Origin: Gallionellaceae bacterium | GTDB taxonomy: Bacteria > Pseudomonadota > Gammaproteobacteria > Burkholderiales > Gallionellaceae | Assembly: GCA_009773615.1 (NCBI GenBank) | Contig: WSYA01000021.1 | Location: forward strand, 1-34,119 | Reading direction: 5' to 3' | Length of the DNA stretch: 34,119 bases | Shown: positions 15,082-22,568 of the stretch, in pieces | How positions within the stretch are numbered: the stretch's first letter is position 1 | How the letters are laid out: the number at the start of each line of letters is the position of its first letter | Program-made: the position numbers and the translations under genes | Notes under the pieces: generated by a model | Told to the model about the DNA's origin: nothing | The model's database searches: none | What the model saw: only the letters and a program-made list of their open reading frames with translations

Positions 15082-16338
15082 ATGCGCACGCTCAATCGCC
15101 AAGACTACAAAACTCTGCTGCTCTCCGCTCTCGGCGGCGCGCTGGAATTTTACGATTTCATCATCTTCGTGTTTTTCGCGGTGGTGATCGGGCAACTGTT
15201 TTTTCCGCCCGATATGCCGGACTGGCTGCGCCAGGTGCAGACCTTCGGCATTTTTGCGGCTGGCTATCTGGCGCGTCCGCTGGGCGGCATTGTGATGGCG
15301 CATTTCGGCGATTTGCTGGGGCGCAAGCGCATGTTCATGCTGAGCATCTTTTTGATGTCGATCCCGACGTTGGCTATCGGTTTGCTGCCGACTTACGCGA
15401 GCATCGGCATCTGGGCACCGCTGGCGTTGCTGGCTTTGCGCGTGTTGCAGGGCGCGGCGATCGGCGGCGAGGTGCCGGGCGCGTGGGTGTTTGTGTCGGA
15501 GCATGTGCCGCCGCGTCATGTGGGCTTTGCCTGCGGCACGCTCACGGCGGGGCTGACGGGCGGCATCTTGCTGGGCTCGCTGGTGGCGATGGCGATCAAC
15601 AAAATATATACGCCCGCCGAAGTGCTGGCCGAAGGTTGGCGTGTACCTTTTATTCTCGGCGGGGCATTCGGCTTGGTCGCGGTGTGGTTGCGTCAGTGGC
15701 TGCATGAAACGCCGGTGTTTAAAGAGATGCAGGCCAAGCAGGAGTTGGCGGACGAGTTGCCGTTGCGCCGCGTGGTGCGCGAACATCGCCCGGCGGTGAT
15801 TCTCACCATGCTGATGACCTGGTTGTTGTCTGCGGCCATCGTGGTGATGATTTTGATGACTCCGACGCTGGTACAAAAGCTCTACGCGATCCCCGCTGCG
15901 GTGGCTTTGCAGGCCAGCAGTATTGCCACGGTGTTTTTGAGTTTGGGCTGCATTTTGTTCGGCGCGGCGGCGGATCGCTTCGGCGCGGGGCGCGTGTTGA
16001 TGTTGGGCTGCACGATGATGGGCCTGACCTCGGCATTGTTTTATCAACAGATGGGCGTTGCGCCGGAGAACATCAACGCCTTGTATGCGCTGTGCGGTTT
16101 CTCTGTCGGGGTGATCGGCGTGATTCCCGGCATGGCGGTCAAAGCCTTTCCTCCGGCGGTGCGCTTTTCCGGGCTGTCGTTCTCGTACAACGTTGCCTAC
16201 GCGATATTCGGCGGGCTGACCCCGGTGCTGGTAAGTCTGCTGCTGCCGTTGGACAAGCTGGCTCCGGCGCATTATGTGGAAGCGCTGAGTGTGCTGGGTG
16301 TCGGTATCGGGCTGTATTCGTGGCGCAAGGCCACATAG
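15082..16338 (+). CDS. MHS-family MFS transporter
   Basis: Inner-membrane transporter of about 418 aa with 12 predicted hydrophobic segments, of the metabolite:H+ symporter (MHS) branch of the major facilitator superfamily. The family-typical opening is ALGGALEFYDFIIFVFFA. The cytoplasmic motif A after TM2 is HFGDLLGRKRMF. A conserved VLQGAAIGGEVPGAWVF lies in TM4. Relatives move osmolytes, dicarboxylates or shikimate with protons; the substrate cannot be told from sequence. The ATG at 15082 has a weak purine-rich site; a TTG at 15070 in the same frame is possible. It is divergent from the RM operon and 101 bp ahead of ispB. Confidence 0.9.
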   Translation: MRTLNRQDYKTLLLSALGGALEFYDFIIFVFFAVVIGQLFFPPDMPDWLRQVQTFGIFAAGYLARPLGGIVMAHFGDLLGRKRMFMLSIFLMSIPTLAIGLLPTYASIGIWAPLALLALRVLQGAAIGGEVPGAWVFVSEHVPPRHVGFACGTLTAGLTGGILLGSLVAMAINKIYTPAEVLAEGWRVPFILGGAFGLVAVWLRQWLHETPVFKEMQAKQELADELPLRRVVREHRPAVILTMLMTWLLSAAIVVMILMTPTLVQKLYAIPAAVALQASSIATVFLSLGCILFGAAADRFGAGRVLMLGCTMMGLTSALFYQQMGVAPENINALYALCGFSVGVIGVIPGMAVKAFPPAVRFSGLSFSYNVAYAIFGGLTPVLVSLLLPLDKLAPAHYVEALSVLGVGIGLYSWRKAT

Positions 16339-16439
16339 CAAGTAGGCTGAATCTCATAAATAAGTTTTATGCGACAATGCGCGCTTCAAAAGAGCGTGAA
16401 TGACGCGCCAACAGGATTCACCAAATTTTAGGATGAGCA

Positions 16440-17408
16440 GTGTCTTTAGAAAATCTTAACCAAATACTCGCACCAGATATGGCTGCTGTCGATCAGGTCA
16501 TCCGCGCCCGTTTGCATTCCGATGTGGCGCTGGTCAGTCAGGTTGGCGAATACATCATCAGCAGCGGCGGCAAGCGGTTGCGCCCCGCGCTGGTCATTTT
16601 GTCCGCTCAGACTTTCGGCTATCAGGGCAAGCAGCATCACGATCTCGCCGCCGTGGTCGAATTTATTCACACCGCGACACTGCTGCATGACGACGTGGTG
16701 GACGAGTCCGAATTGCGCCGTGGGCGCGAGACGGCCAATGCCTTGTTCGGCAACGCGGCCAGCGTGCTGGTGGGCGATTTTTTGTATTCGCGCGCCTTCC
16801 AGATGATGGTCGAAGCCAATGATATGCGCGTGATGCAGACGCTGGCGGATGCCACCAACGTCATCGCCGAGGGCGAGGTGTTGCAGTTGCTCAACTGCAA
16901 CAATGCCGATGTCGATGCGGACAGCTATTTGCAGGTAATCCACCGCAAGACCGCCAAATTGTTCGAGGCCGCGATGCGCTTGGGCGCGATTCTCGGCAAG
17001 CAGGATTTGGTCACCGAAGCCGCCGCCGCGCGTTATGGCATGCATCTGGGCACGGCGTTTCAGCTCGTGGACGACGTGCTGGATTATTCCGGCGATGCGC
17101 AGGAGATCGGTAAAAATCTGGGTGACGATCTGGCCGAAGGCAAGCCGACTTTGCCGTTGATCTACGTCATGCGACACGGCACTCCCGCACAGGCCGCCGT
17201 AATCCGCGAGGCCATCGAGCAGGGCGATATCAAGCGTTTTGACGAAGTGTTGCAGATCGTGCAACAGACCGGCGCGCTAGCCTACACAAGGCAACAGGCG
17301 CAGCGCGAAGCGGATATGGCTCGCGCCGAACTTGCCGACGTGCCGGATTCTCAGTACAAAAATTCTTTGATAAAATTAGCCGAGCTTGCGGCTTCGCGCC
17401 AAGCTTAG
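16440..17408 (+). CDS. ispB: Octaprenyl diphosphate synthase
   Basis: Long-chain trans-polyprenyl diphosphate synthase of 322 aa. It builds the ubiquinone side chain from farnesyl-PP and isopentenyl-PP in the cytoplasm. The first aspartate-rich motif is LLHDDVVDE, the second LVDDVLDY, and GGKRLRP is the substrate-binding loop. The start is GTG at 16440 after AGGATGA; the ATG at 16433 is in another frame with an early stop. It is directly upstream of tRNA-Pro, so it may share a transcript end with the terminator at 17497. Together with ubiE further on, it covers part of quinone synthesis. Confidence 0.95.
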   Translation: MSLENLNQILAPDMAAVDQVIRARLHSDVALVSQVGEYIISSGGKRLRPALVILSAQTFGYQGKQHHDLAAVVEFIHTATLLHDDVVDESELRRGRETANALFGNAASVLVGDFLYSRAFQMMVEANDMRVMQTLADATNVIAEGEVLQLLNCNNADVDADSYLQVIHRKTAKLFEAAMRLGAILGKQDLVTEAAAARYGMHLGTAFQLVDDVLDYSGDAQEIGKNLGDDLAEGKPTLPLIYVMRHGTPAQAAVIREAIEQGDIKRFDEVLQIVQQTGALAYTRQQAQREADMARAELADVPDSQYKNSLIKLAELAASRQA

Positions 17409-17424
17409 TTATTTTTGCAGCACG

Positions 17425-17501
17425 CGGAGTGTGGCTCAGCCTGGTAGAGCACTGCGTTCGGGACGCAGGGGTCGGAGGTTCGAATCCTCTCACTCCGACC
17501 A
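17425..17501 (+). tRNA. tRNA-Pro(CGG)
   Basis: A 77-nt cloverleaf. The acceptor stem is CGGAGTG/CACTCCG. The D-arm is CTCAGCCTGGTAGAG. The anticodon stem CTGCG/CGCAG has loop TTCGGGA, giving anticodon CGG (reads CCG). The T-arm is CGGAGGTTCGAATCCTCTC-like with GTTCGAATC. The CCA end is encoded (17499-17501). The unusual C1-G72 pair is typical of bacterial tRNA-Pro. Confidence 0.98.
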
Positions 17502-17520
17502 ACCGAGATTGGTCTTTTTT
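17497..17520 (+). terminator. Terminator after tRNA-Pro
   Basis: Stem GACCAA (17497-17502) and TTGGTC (17509-17514) around CCGAGA, followed by six T. The left arm includes the CCA end of the tRNA, so the hairpin forms on the precursor. Confidence 0.8.
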
Positions 17521-17551
17521 ACGATTCTCAAAACGTCCGTATTCATGGGCT

Positions 17552-18637
17552 TCAACCTGCCAGTGAATCAACCCAGAGAATGTTTACCGGCATGGAGAAA
17601 AATTCGCCATAACGCTTCGCCGCTCCGGCGAAGCGCTTTTTATCCGCTTGGCTTAGGTTGGTAAACACTGTCGCCGTGATTTCTATTGCCGCTTTTTTGA
17701 AGACTCGTTTCCATGTGCCTACCACGCGTCCGTCGATAACGATGGTGGAAGCGAACATGCCGTTGCCGCCGGGACAGATCTTCTCGGCATGTGCCGTATC
17801 CAGCACCGCGCTACGGTCTTTGTAGCCCAACAGATATTCGTCGAAGCCGGGCAAGGCAAACGCGCCCGGTGTCTCTTTCGGAATGCTAATGTCAGTAGGC
17901 ATCCAGTAGGTGAACTTGCCTACGGTTTCTTGCACCAACTTGGATTTGATCGCTTCGAGGCCGAGGCGTGCTTCTGCCGCGCTCAAGCCCGACCACCAGA
18001 TGAAGTCCTGCAAAGTGGACGGGCCGCGACTGGTGAAGTAGCGCGAGGCCAATTCCGCCACAGCCTCTTCGCGCGTTTTTTCCTGCGTTGGCGCAACCCA
18101 TTCTTCGAGCAAAGCAAAGTTCTGCTCTTTATCGCCGGTTGCCGTCAGGCAAATGAGGCCATGCAGCGCGCAGCTCCACAGGATGTGATAACCGCGCTGA
18201 CCCTCGGTGGAAATTTTTGCCTGCGCCAGTGCGGCATACATTTCCTCGCGGGATTTTTGTTTGCCGCCTTGCAAGGCCTTGGCGAACACCTCGCGGCAGC
18301 GCGCCAGCGCCTTGTCGTCCAGCCCCAGATTTTGGCGGCGGCTCGCACTGCCCGCTATGTTTTTGGGCGAGGTCAGCATCAGCATCCAGCGCACGTCTTG
18401 CGCCGCGACGAAATGCAGCGTGCCGCGCATCGGCCAAGTGCGGATAATGTTGCCCGCGTTGATGGCGCGCACCACATCGGCATCGGTCGCGTCGGGCAGT
18501 CGCAATGCGATCGACCATTTCGCGCCGGGATAGTCCTGTCCCTGCATGCCGCCCAGCCATGCGACGACTTGTTCCGGCTGAGTAAAGCGGGGATGTGCGA
18601 TGAGCTGGTTGTGTAAGCGCAGTGCGGGAATGTTCAT
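17552..18637 (-). CDS. AlkZ-like winged-helix DNA glycosylase family (HTH_42)
   Basis: Protein of 361 aa of the HTH_42 winged-helix family, which includes the DNA glycosylases AlkZ and AlkX/YcaQ. It opens with LRLHNQLIAHPRFTQPEQVVAW and then GMQGQDYPGAKW. The QGQ fits the catalytic QxQ motif of AlkZ-type enzymes. Later blocks WPMRGTLHFV, and ALPGFDEYLLGYKDRS near the C-terminus, are also family hallmarks. AlkZ-type enzymes unhook interstrand crosslinks or remove bulky alkyl bases; the exact lesion here is inferred only. The start at 18637 matches the family N-terminus; an upstream ATG at 18679 would add 14 poorly conserved residues. It lies downstream of the WYL regulator, 45 bp apart, probably in its operon. 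Confidence 0.82.
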   Translation of the reverse strand: MNIPALRLHNQLIAHPRFTQPEQVVAWLGGMQGQDYPGAKWSIALRLPDATDADVVRAINAGNIIRTWPMRGTLHFVAAQDVRWMLMLTSPKNIAGSASRRQNLGLDDKALARCREVFAKALQGGKQKSREEMYAALAQAKISTEGQRGYHILWSCALHGLICLTATGDKEQNFALLEEWVAPTQEKTREEAVAELASRYFTSRGPSTLQDFIWWSGLSAAEARLGLEAIKSKLVQETVGKFTYWMPTDISIPKETPGAFALPGFDEYLLGYKDRSAVLDTAHAEKICPGGNGMFASTIVIDGRVVGTWKRVFKKAAIEITATVFTNLSQADKKRFAGAAKRYGEFFSMPVNILWVDSLAG

Positions 18638-18682
18638 TTGTTGTGCTCTTTCGCAAAATAGGCCATCTTCATCCAACATCCG

Positions 18683-19417
18683 TTAAGCAGGTTTCTGTTC
18701 GTCCTCGATGCCGACGATGCGCGTCAAATAATGTTCCAGACTGCGCTCGGCATGCTGCGGATAATGCTCCGGCAGCAGCATGATGTTTTGGATGCGGTCA
18801 AAGCGGAAGTTGCGATATTCGTTGCGCATCTCGCACCAAGACAGCAGCGTCCAATGGTCGCCCCAGCCCACCATACCCAGCGGCCATAAGGTGCGAGAGG
18901 AGTCTTTGCCGTTCATATCGCGATACGCGATGGAGGCTTTCTGTCGTCCCTCGCAAGCTTGGCGCAGTAACCTGTGAATACCGCTCTCGGCGCGTTCATA
19001 TACCGGAATGCGATAGGGTAAACGCGACACGTTGATTAACATCTGCGGTGTGAGCGCGGCGAGGATTTTGGCCTCGGCCTGTTTCGCGGCTTGCGCCAGA
19101 TCGGGATCGGTCCACGCCTGCACCATGCGGCTGCCGACCAGCAAGGCGGTGACTTCTTCCACCTGAAACATGAGCGGCGGCAGGTCGAAGCCCTTGCGCA
19201 GTCGATAGCCCACGCCTGCCTCGCCGTCGATGGGTACACCGGAAAGGACGAGCGCCTGAATATCGCGGTACACCGTGCGCATGGCCACCCCCAATTCTTC
19301 CGCCAGTGTTTGCGCGGTGACGGCGGTGCGCCGCCCTTGCAGCAGCGTCACCAGTTTGAAGAGGCGTTCGGATTTACGCACTGGAGTGTTCGAAAATACT
19401 ATTTCAGTTTTTTCCAT
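18683..19417 (-). CDS. YafY-type WYL-domain transcriptional regulator
   Basis: Regulator of 244 aa. An N-terminal DeoR-like helix-turn-helix (RKSERLFKLVTLL, then LAEELGVAMRTVYRDIQAL) is followed by DGEAGVGYRL wing residues. A WYL domain covers about residues 140-215 (IAYRDMNGKDS, LWPLGMVGWGDHWTLLSWC). WYL domains sense nucleic acid fragments or other ligands. The ATG at 19417 overlaps the end of the tautomerase gene by 19 nt. Within 4.5 kb there are three near-identical palindromes, CTGACA-N6-TGGCAG. One lies at the head of the gene run that ends in this regulator. They are the best candidates for its operators. Confidence 0.9.
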   Translation of the reverse strand: MEKTEIVFSNTPVRKSERLFKLVTLLQGRRTAVTAQTLAEELGVAMRTVYRDIQALVLSGVPIDGEAGVGYRLRKGFDLPPLMFQVEEVTALLVGSRMVQAWTDPDLAQAAKQAEAKILAALTPQMLINVSRLPYRIPVYERAESGIHRLLRQACEGRQKASIAYRDMNGKDSSRTLWPLGMVGWGDHWTLLSWCEMRNEYRNFRFDRIQNIMLLPEHYPQHAERSLEHYLTRIVGIEDEQKPA

Positions 19418-19596
19418 TCGTCCGTCAGTAGGCCTGAGAACCCCCAATCCTCCTCATTTATCTCTTGAATAACGATATGGGTGTGCTCCGGCTTTTTTCC
19501 GAGAATACGCACCAGAGAATCTGTTACTTCTTTAACAAGTTGGACTTTCTGTTCTCTTGTGGCGCCTTTGGTGATTTGAATGTTTACATATGGCAT
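19399..19596 (-). CDS. 4-oxalocrotonate tautomerase family protein
   Basis: Tautomerase of 65 aa. Met is followed by Pro (MPYVNIQITKG), so processing exposes the catalytic N-terminal proline of the 4-OT family. The spacing of TREQKVQLVKEVTDSLV and THIVIQEINEEDWG is typical. Members catalyse keto-enol isomerisation or dehalogenation-type chemistry in small hexamers. The metabolic role here is unknown, since no catechol meta-cleavage genes are nearby. It overlaps the WYL regulator start by 19 nt. A second, related copy lies at 31107-31292. Confidence 0.9.
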   Translation of the reverse strand: MPYVNIQITKGATREQKVQLVKEVTDSLVRILGKKPEHTHIVIQEINEEDWGFSGLLTDEWKKLK

Positions 19597-19645
19597 ATGG
19601 GCTTCCTCTCAGTAATGATGCTCGTAATGTCGGTGTCGTTCTTCT

Positions 19646-19987
19646 TTAAGCATTGTTTTTTGTTTTGGCTTTGCGTGGTTTGAGTAGCGGCAACTCGCGC
19701 GCGGTCGCCCGCACCAACTCGCACAGCCATTCCGAGTCTTCCCACAGATCGCCGGAAATCAGCAGGTGCGGCTTTGCGCCGGGATAAGGTGAGCCTTCCA
19801 CGACTTTATCGAGCTTGTCCTTTCCTGCTTGTGTCGGCTTGAGAAAAAGCTGATTGTCACATACCAACCCGACCGGCTTACCGGAAAGGTAGAGGCAATA
19901 CTCACCGAACATTTTTTTGGTGGATGCCTCGCCCAGCTTGGAAAGTTGGTCGAGCAAAAAGTCTATGGTGTTTTTATCGGTCGCCAT
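19646..19987 (-). CDS. TfoX/Sxy N-terminal domain protein
   Basis: Protein of 113 aa containing only the TfoX N-terminal domain: TIDFLLDQLSKLGEASTKKM, FGEYCLYLSGKPVGLV, and FLKPTQAGKD. Full-length TfoX/Sxy controls competence in gamma-proteobacteria; stand-alone N-domains occur widely and are of unknown role. The ATG at 19987 gives the family start MATDKNTIDF and lies 1 bp after the FMN reductase stop, so the two are in one operon. The matching C-terminal-domain protein is encoded separately at 23417-23695. Confidence 0.88.
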   Translation of the reverse strand: MATDKNTIDFLLDQLSKLGEASTKKMFGEYCLYLSGKPVGLVCDNQLFLKPTQAGKDKLDKVVEGSPYPGAKPHLLISGDLWEDSEWLCELVRATARELPLLKPRKAKTKNNA

Positions 19988-19988
19988 T

Positions 19989-20504
19989 TCAGTCTTGTGC
20001 CACAGTCGAAAATATCCCAAGTATCTCTACCAACTCTGCTGCATGCAATTGCTCGATTTCATCTTCACTCATGCCGGTAATGGGCTGCGCCAAGGTAATG
20101 CACGCCGCATCAATCACATTAGCAGACATCATCGTAACCGTTTCACGCAAAGCAAGGTAGGCATGCGTGGCGCGCGGAGCAGTGTTCAGCAGTGCCACGG
20201 GTTTGTTCACGAACGATTCGTTACCCACCATCCAGTCCAGCGCATTCTTAATTACTGCCGTGACGCCATGTGCATATTCCGGGCTGGCGATGACCACCGC
20301 ATCCGCCGCGTTGATTGCTTCGCGCAATGCCGCCACGGCGGGAGGATTAGGAAACTCGATATCCGGGTTGAACAGCGGCAACTCGCCCAGACCGGGATAC
20401 ACGACCACCTCCATCCCGGCAGGGGCAAGGCGTGCCATTGCACGCAGCAACCGGATGTTTTCGGAAGCGGCGCGCAGGCTGCCGGACAAGGCGAGGATAT
20501 TCAC
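19989..20504 (-). CDS. NADPH-dependent FMN reductase
   Basis: Flavodoxin-like protein of 171 aa of the FMN_red family. The phosphate-binding loop is ILALSGSLRAASENIRLL (residues 4-21), and the second flavin contact is SPEYAHGVTAVIKNALDW. It is predicted to reduce FMN or quinone-like substrates with NAD(P)H in the cytoplasm. The start is a GTG at 20504 placed 2 bp after the stop of the ABM-like gene. It forms an operon with that gene upstream and TfoX-N downstream. With the ABM-like protein and the tautomerase it suggests handling of quinones or reactive electrophiles, which is inference. Confidence 0.9.
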   Translation of the reverse strand: MNILALSGSLRAASENIRLLRAMARLAPAGMEVVVYPGLGELPLFNPDIEFPNPPAVAALREAINAADAVVIASPEYAHGVTAVIKNALDWMVGNESFVNKPVALLNTAPRATHAYLALRETVTMMSANVIDAACITLAQPITGMSEDEIEQLHAAELVEILGIFSTVAQD

Positions 20505-20506
20505 CC

Positions 20507-20809
20507 TTAGCCTTGTTGCATCACATGCGCTTTGCTGTGGCTCACTACCACGCTGCCGATCTCGACCAACGGTTCGCACGTCGGCCCCATCACCTCGCCA
20601 AACTTCGCGCCGGATGCCCGCGCGGCTTCCAGACTTTCCCAATACACCATGTCGATCCATTCGCCGTCGTCGGTCTCGGACAGGCTGCGGAAACGGAAGC
20701 CGGGCTGCACCTTGATCCACTCGTTAATTTTTTCGTTGGCCTTGAGCCAGTCGGCGGCAGTTTTGTCTTGTTTCAAACGGAAGCGCACCAGTTCTATCGT
20801 GTCGGACAT
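20507..20809 (-). CDS. ABM-like dimeric alpha/beta-barrel protein
   Basis: Small protein of 100 aa with the look of an antibiotic-biosynthesis-monooxygenase-like ferredoxin fold: a first strand TIELVRFRLK, a helix, FRFRSLSETDDGEWIDMVYW, and a helix EAARASGAKFGEVM. Such proteins oxidise aromatic compounds without cofactor or only bind them. The ATG at 20809 is preceded by AAGGAG at 7-nt spacing. It is the first gene of the run ABM - FMN reductase - TfoX-N - 4-OT - WYL regulator - AlkZ-like. Its leader carries a CTGACA-N6-TGGCAG palindrome and, further up, two TetR-type operators shared with the divergent tetR gene. Confidence 0.78.
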   Translation of the reverse strand: MSDTIELVRFRLKQDKTAADWLKANEKINEWIKVQPGFRFRSLSETDDGEWIDMVYWESLEAARASGAKFGEVMGPTCEPLVEIGSVVVSHSKAHVMQQG

Positions 20810-20830
20810 TGTTGTTCTCCTTATTGGTCT

Positions 20831-20890
20831 GCCGGAACATCCGGCAAGGAGAATGCTACGCACCTGCTACTGACAGCGTGGTGGCAGGAG
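20831..20890 (-). repeat. Repeat A: duplicated leader segment (about 60 bp)
   Basis: Read on the minus strand, this segment aligns over its whole length with 22942-23000 with roughly three quarters identity. Both copies contain the CTGCCA-N6-TGTCAG palindrome at one end and the perfect hairpin GCCGGA-TGT-TCCGGC at the other. Here it forms the leader of the ABM-like gene. Confidence 0.7.
20870..20887. promoter_or_regulatory. Palindromic operator copy 1 (CTGACA-N6-TGGCAG)
   Basis: CTGACA GCGTGG TGGCAG, about 60 bp upstream of the ABM-like ATG. The half-sites CTGMCA/TGKCAG and the GCGT core are kept in the copies at 22980 and 23719. It is a putative binding site of the WYL regulator encoded at the end of the same gene run. 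Confidence 0.6.
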
Positions 20891-20919
20891 TGTTCGGTCA
20901 TATTCGCCTCTTGCACGTT

Positions 20920-20967
20920 TAGGACGAATGCCCTAGACTTGCACGCCCAAGTAGGGCGTTTGTCCTA
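20920..20967. promoter_or_regulatory. Twin TetR-type operators
   Basis: Two 16-bp palindromes, TAGGACGAATGCCCTA (20920-20935) and TAGGGCGTTTGTCCTA (20952-20967), both fit TAGGRC-N4-GYCCTA. Their centres are 32 bp apart, about three helical turns, so bound dimers would face the same side of the DNA. They lie between the divergent tetR and ABM-like genes, the second ending 22 bp before the tetR ATG. Confidence 0.8.
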
Positions 20968-20989
20968 AATATTTGAAAACCACCGTCTC

Positions 20990-21574
20990 ATGAGCGACAA
21001 AACCACACGCGACCATATCGTCGAAGCGGCCGACTGGCTGTTTTACCAGCAGGGCTATGCCTATACCTCGTTTGCTGATATTGCGGATGCCGTGCAAATC
21101 TCGCGCGGCAATTTTTATTACCATTTCAAGACCAAGGATGAAATCCTAGATGCGGTGATCGCACACCGCCTTGCCTACACGCAAACGATGCTGGAGCAGT
21201 GGGAAACCGCCGGGGATTCGCCCGCCGAACGCATTCTCAGCTTCATCCGCATGCTGATTGCCAATCAGGCCAAGATCAAAATGCACGGCTGCCCGGTGGG
21301 AACTTTGTGTACCGAACTGGCGAAACTCGAACATGCCTCACAGGACGAAGCGAACAAGCTGTTCACACTGTTCCGTAATTGGCTGCGGCGGCAATTCACT
21401 GCACTGGGTTGCAAGGATGCCGACAAGCTCGCCATGCACCTGCTCGCCCGCAGCCAAGGCATCGCCACACTGGCCAGCGCGTTCCGTGACGAAAAATTCA
21501 TTCAGCAGGAAGTCCGCGAAATGGAAACCTGGCTGGATGCCTGCATCGTATCCAGCGCCCAGCCAACCCGATAG
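20990..21574 (+). CDS. TetR/AcrR family transcriptional regulator
   Basis: Repressor of 194 aa. The N-terminal helix-turn-helix is clear (TRDHIVEAADWLFYQQGY, then FADIADAVQISRGNFYYHFK). The C-terminal ligand domain contains a C-x5-C pair in MHGCPVGTLCTEL. Cysteines of this kind are redox or electrophile sensors in regulators such as NemR, so that role is possible here. The start at 20990 follows the twin operators by 22 bp, consistent with autorepression. It leads a plus-strand operon with a YciI-like protein (8-bp gap) and Tag (15-bp gap) and probably also controls the divergent minus-strand run. Confidence 0.92.
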   Translation: MSDKTTRDHIVEAADWLFYQQGYAYTSFADIADAVQISRGNFYYHFKTKDEILDAVIAHRLAYTQTMLEQWETAGDSPAERILSFIRMLIANQAKIKMHGCPVGTLCTELAKLEHASQDEANKLFTLFRNWLRRQFTALGCKDADKLAMHLLARSQGIATLASAFRDEKFIQQEVREMETWLDACIVSSAQPTR

Positions 21575-21582
21575 GAGTCCCC

Positions 21583-21870
21583 ATGTTCATCGTACTGCTC
21601 AAATTCTCCGACAACAAATCCATGGCGACCCAGCACATGCCCGGTCACAACGCTTGGCTCAAGCAGGGCTTTGACGAGGGCGTGTTCTTGTTGGCAGGCA
21701 GTTTGCAGCTCGGCATGGGCGGAGCGGTCATGGCTCACAACATTTCGCTGGCCGACCTGCAACGGCGTGTGGAGGATGATCCGTTCGTTGCCGAAAACAT
21801 CGTCAAGGCAGACATCATTGAAATCACTCCGGGCAAGACTGATGAACGTCTGGCCTTCCTGCTTGCTTGA
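21583..21870 (+). CDS. YciI-like protein
   Basis: YCII-related protein of 95 aa with a ferredoxin-like fold. The first strand is MFIVLLKFSDN, a His follows in MPGHNAWLKQGFDEG, and SLQLGMGGAVMAH and ADIIEITPGK are typical later. Members are small dimers; some are dehalogenase-like and most have no known substrate. The ribosome site TAGGAG is 5 nt before the ATG. It sits between tetR and tag, 8 and 15 bp from them, so all three are likely co-transcribed. Confidence 0.85.
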   Translation: MFIVLLKFSDNKSMATQHMPGHNAWLKQGFDEGVFLLAGSLQLGMGGAVMAHNISLADLQRRVEDDPFVAENIVKADIIEITPGKTDERLAFLLA

Positions 21871-21885
21871 ACACGAGGGAACGAT

Positions 21886-22497
21886 ATGAACACAACGATA
21901 GCTGGCCCCGATGGTAAACCGCGCTGCCGCTGGTGCAGCGCCGCGCCGGAGTTTCTTGACTACCATGATATCGAGTGGGGATTCCCGGTGGACGATGATT
22001 TCCGTCTGTTCGAGAAGCTCTGCCTGGAAGGCTTCCAGTCCGGCTTGAGCTGGCGCACCATCCTAGTCAAACGGGAAAATTTCCGCAAAGCCCTCCATTA
22101 CTTCGACTACAACAAGATCGCGCGCTTCACCGAACGCGATGTCGAGCGCCTGCTACAGAACGAGGGCATCGTCCGCCATCGCGGCAAGATTGAAGCCGTC
22201 ATCAACAACGCCCAACGCGCACAAGAACTGGTCAAGCGCGAAGGCTCGCTGGCTGCCTTCATCTGGCAGTACGAGCCCAATGCCAGTACGCTCGCCAAGC
22301 CGCAAACACTCTCGACCTCACCCGAATCCGTTGCGCTTTCCAAGGAACTTAAAAAGCAAGGCTGGAAGTTCGTCGGACCGACCACGGTGTATGCCTTCAT
22401 GCAGGCGATGGGGTTGATTAATGACCATGCGGAAGGGTGCGTCATCCGGGAAAAAGTTGCGCAAAGACGGGCGAAATTCAAACAGCCCGTTTGCTGA
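21886..22497 (+). CDS. tag: DNA-3-methyladenine glycosylase I
   Basis: Tag of 203 aa. It removes 3-methyladenine from alkylated DNA as the first step of base excision repair. The zinc snap is complete: CRWC near residue 15, YHD (His) in YHDIEWG, and the C-terminal NDHAEGC. The catalytic region GLSWRTILVKRENFRKA is intact. The start follows GAGGGAAC. Its presence in an operon with a TetR regulator and a YciI-like protein, opposite an AlkZ-like glycosylase, suggests a regulated response to alkylating or electrophilic compounds. Confidence 0.95.
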   Translation: MNTTIAGPDGKPRCRWCSAAPEFLDYHDIEWGFPVDDDFRLFEKLCLEGFQSGLSWRTILVKRENFRKALHYFDYNKIARFTERDVERLLQNEGIVRHRGKIEAVINNAQRAQELVKREGSLAAFIWQYEPNASTLAKPQTLSTSPESVALSKELKKQGWKFVGPTTVYAFMQAMGLINDHAEGCVIREKVAQRRAKFKQPVC

Positions 22498-22568
22498 CCC
22501 GCAATAGTTCAAGTTTGATCGACGAAAATCATCTAGATAAATTAGCCGCATGGGGCAGAAATGGGGTA

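Noticed and set aside
15028..16341. 437-aa open frame on the minus strand
   Set aside because: Arg/His/Gln-rich shadow of the MFS transporter gene; no membrane segments or family motifs.
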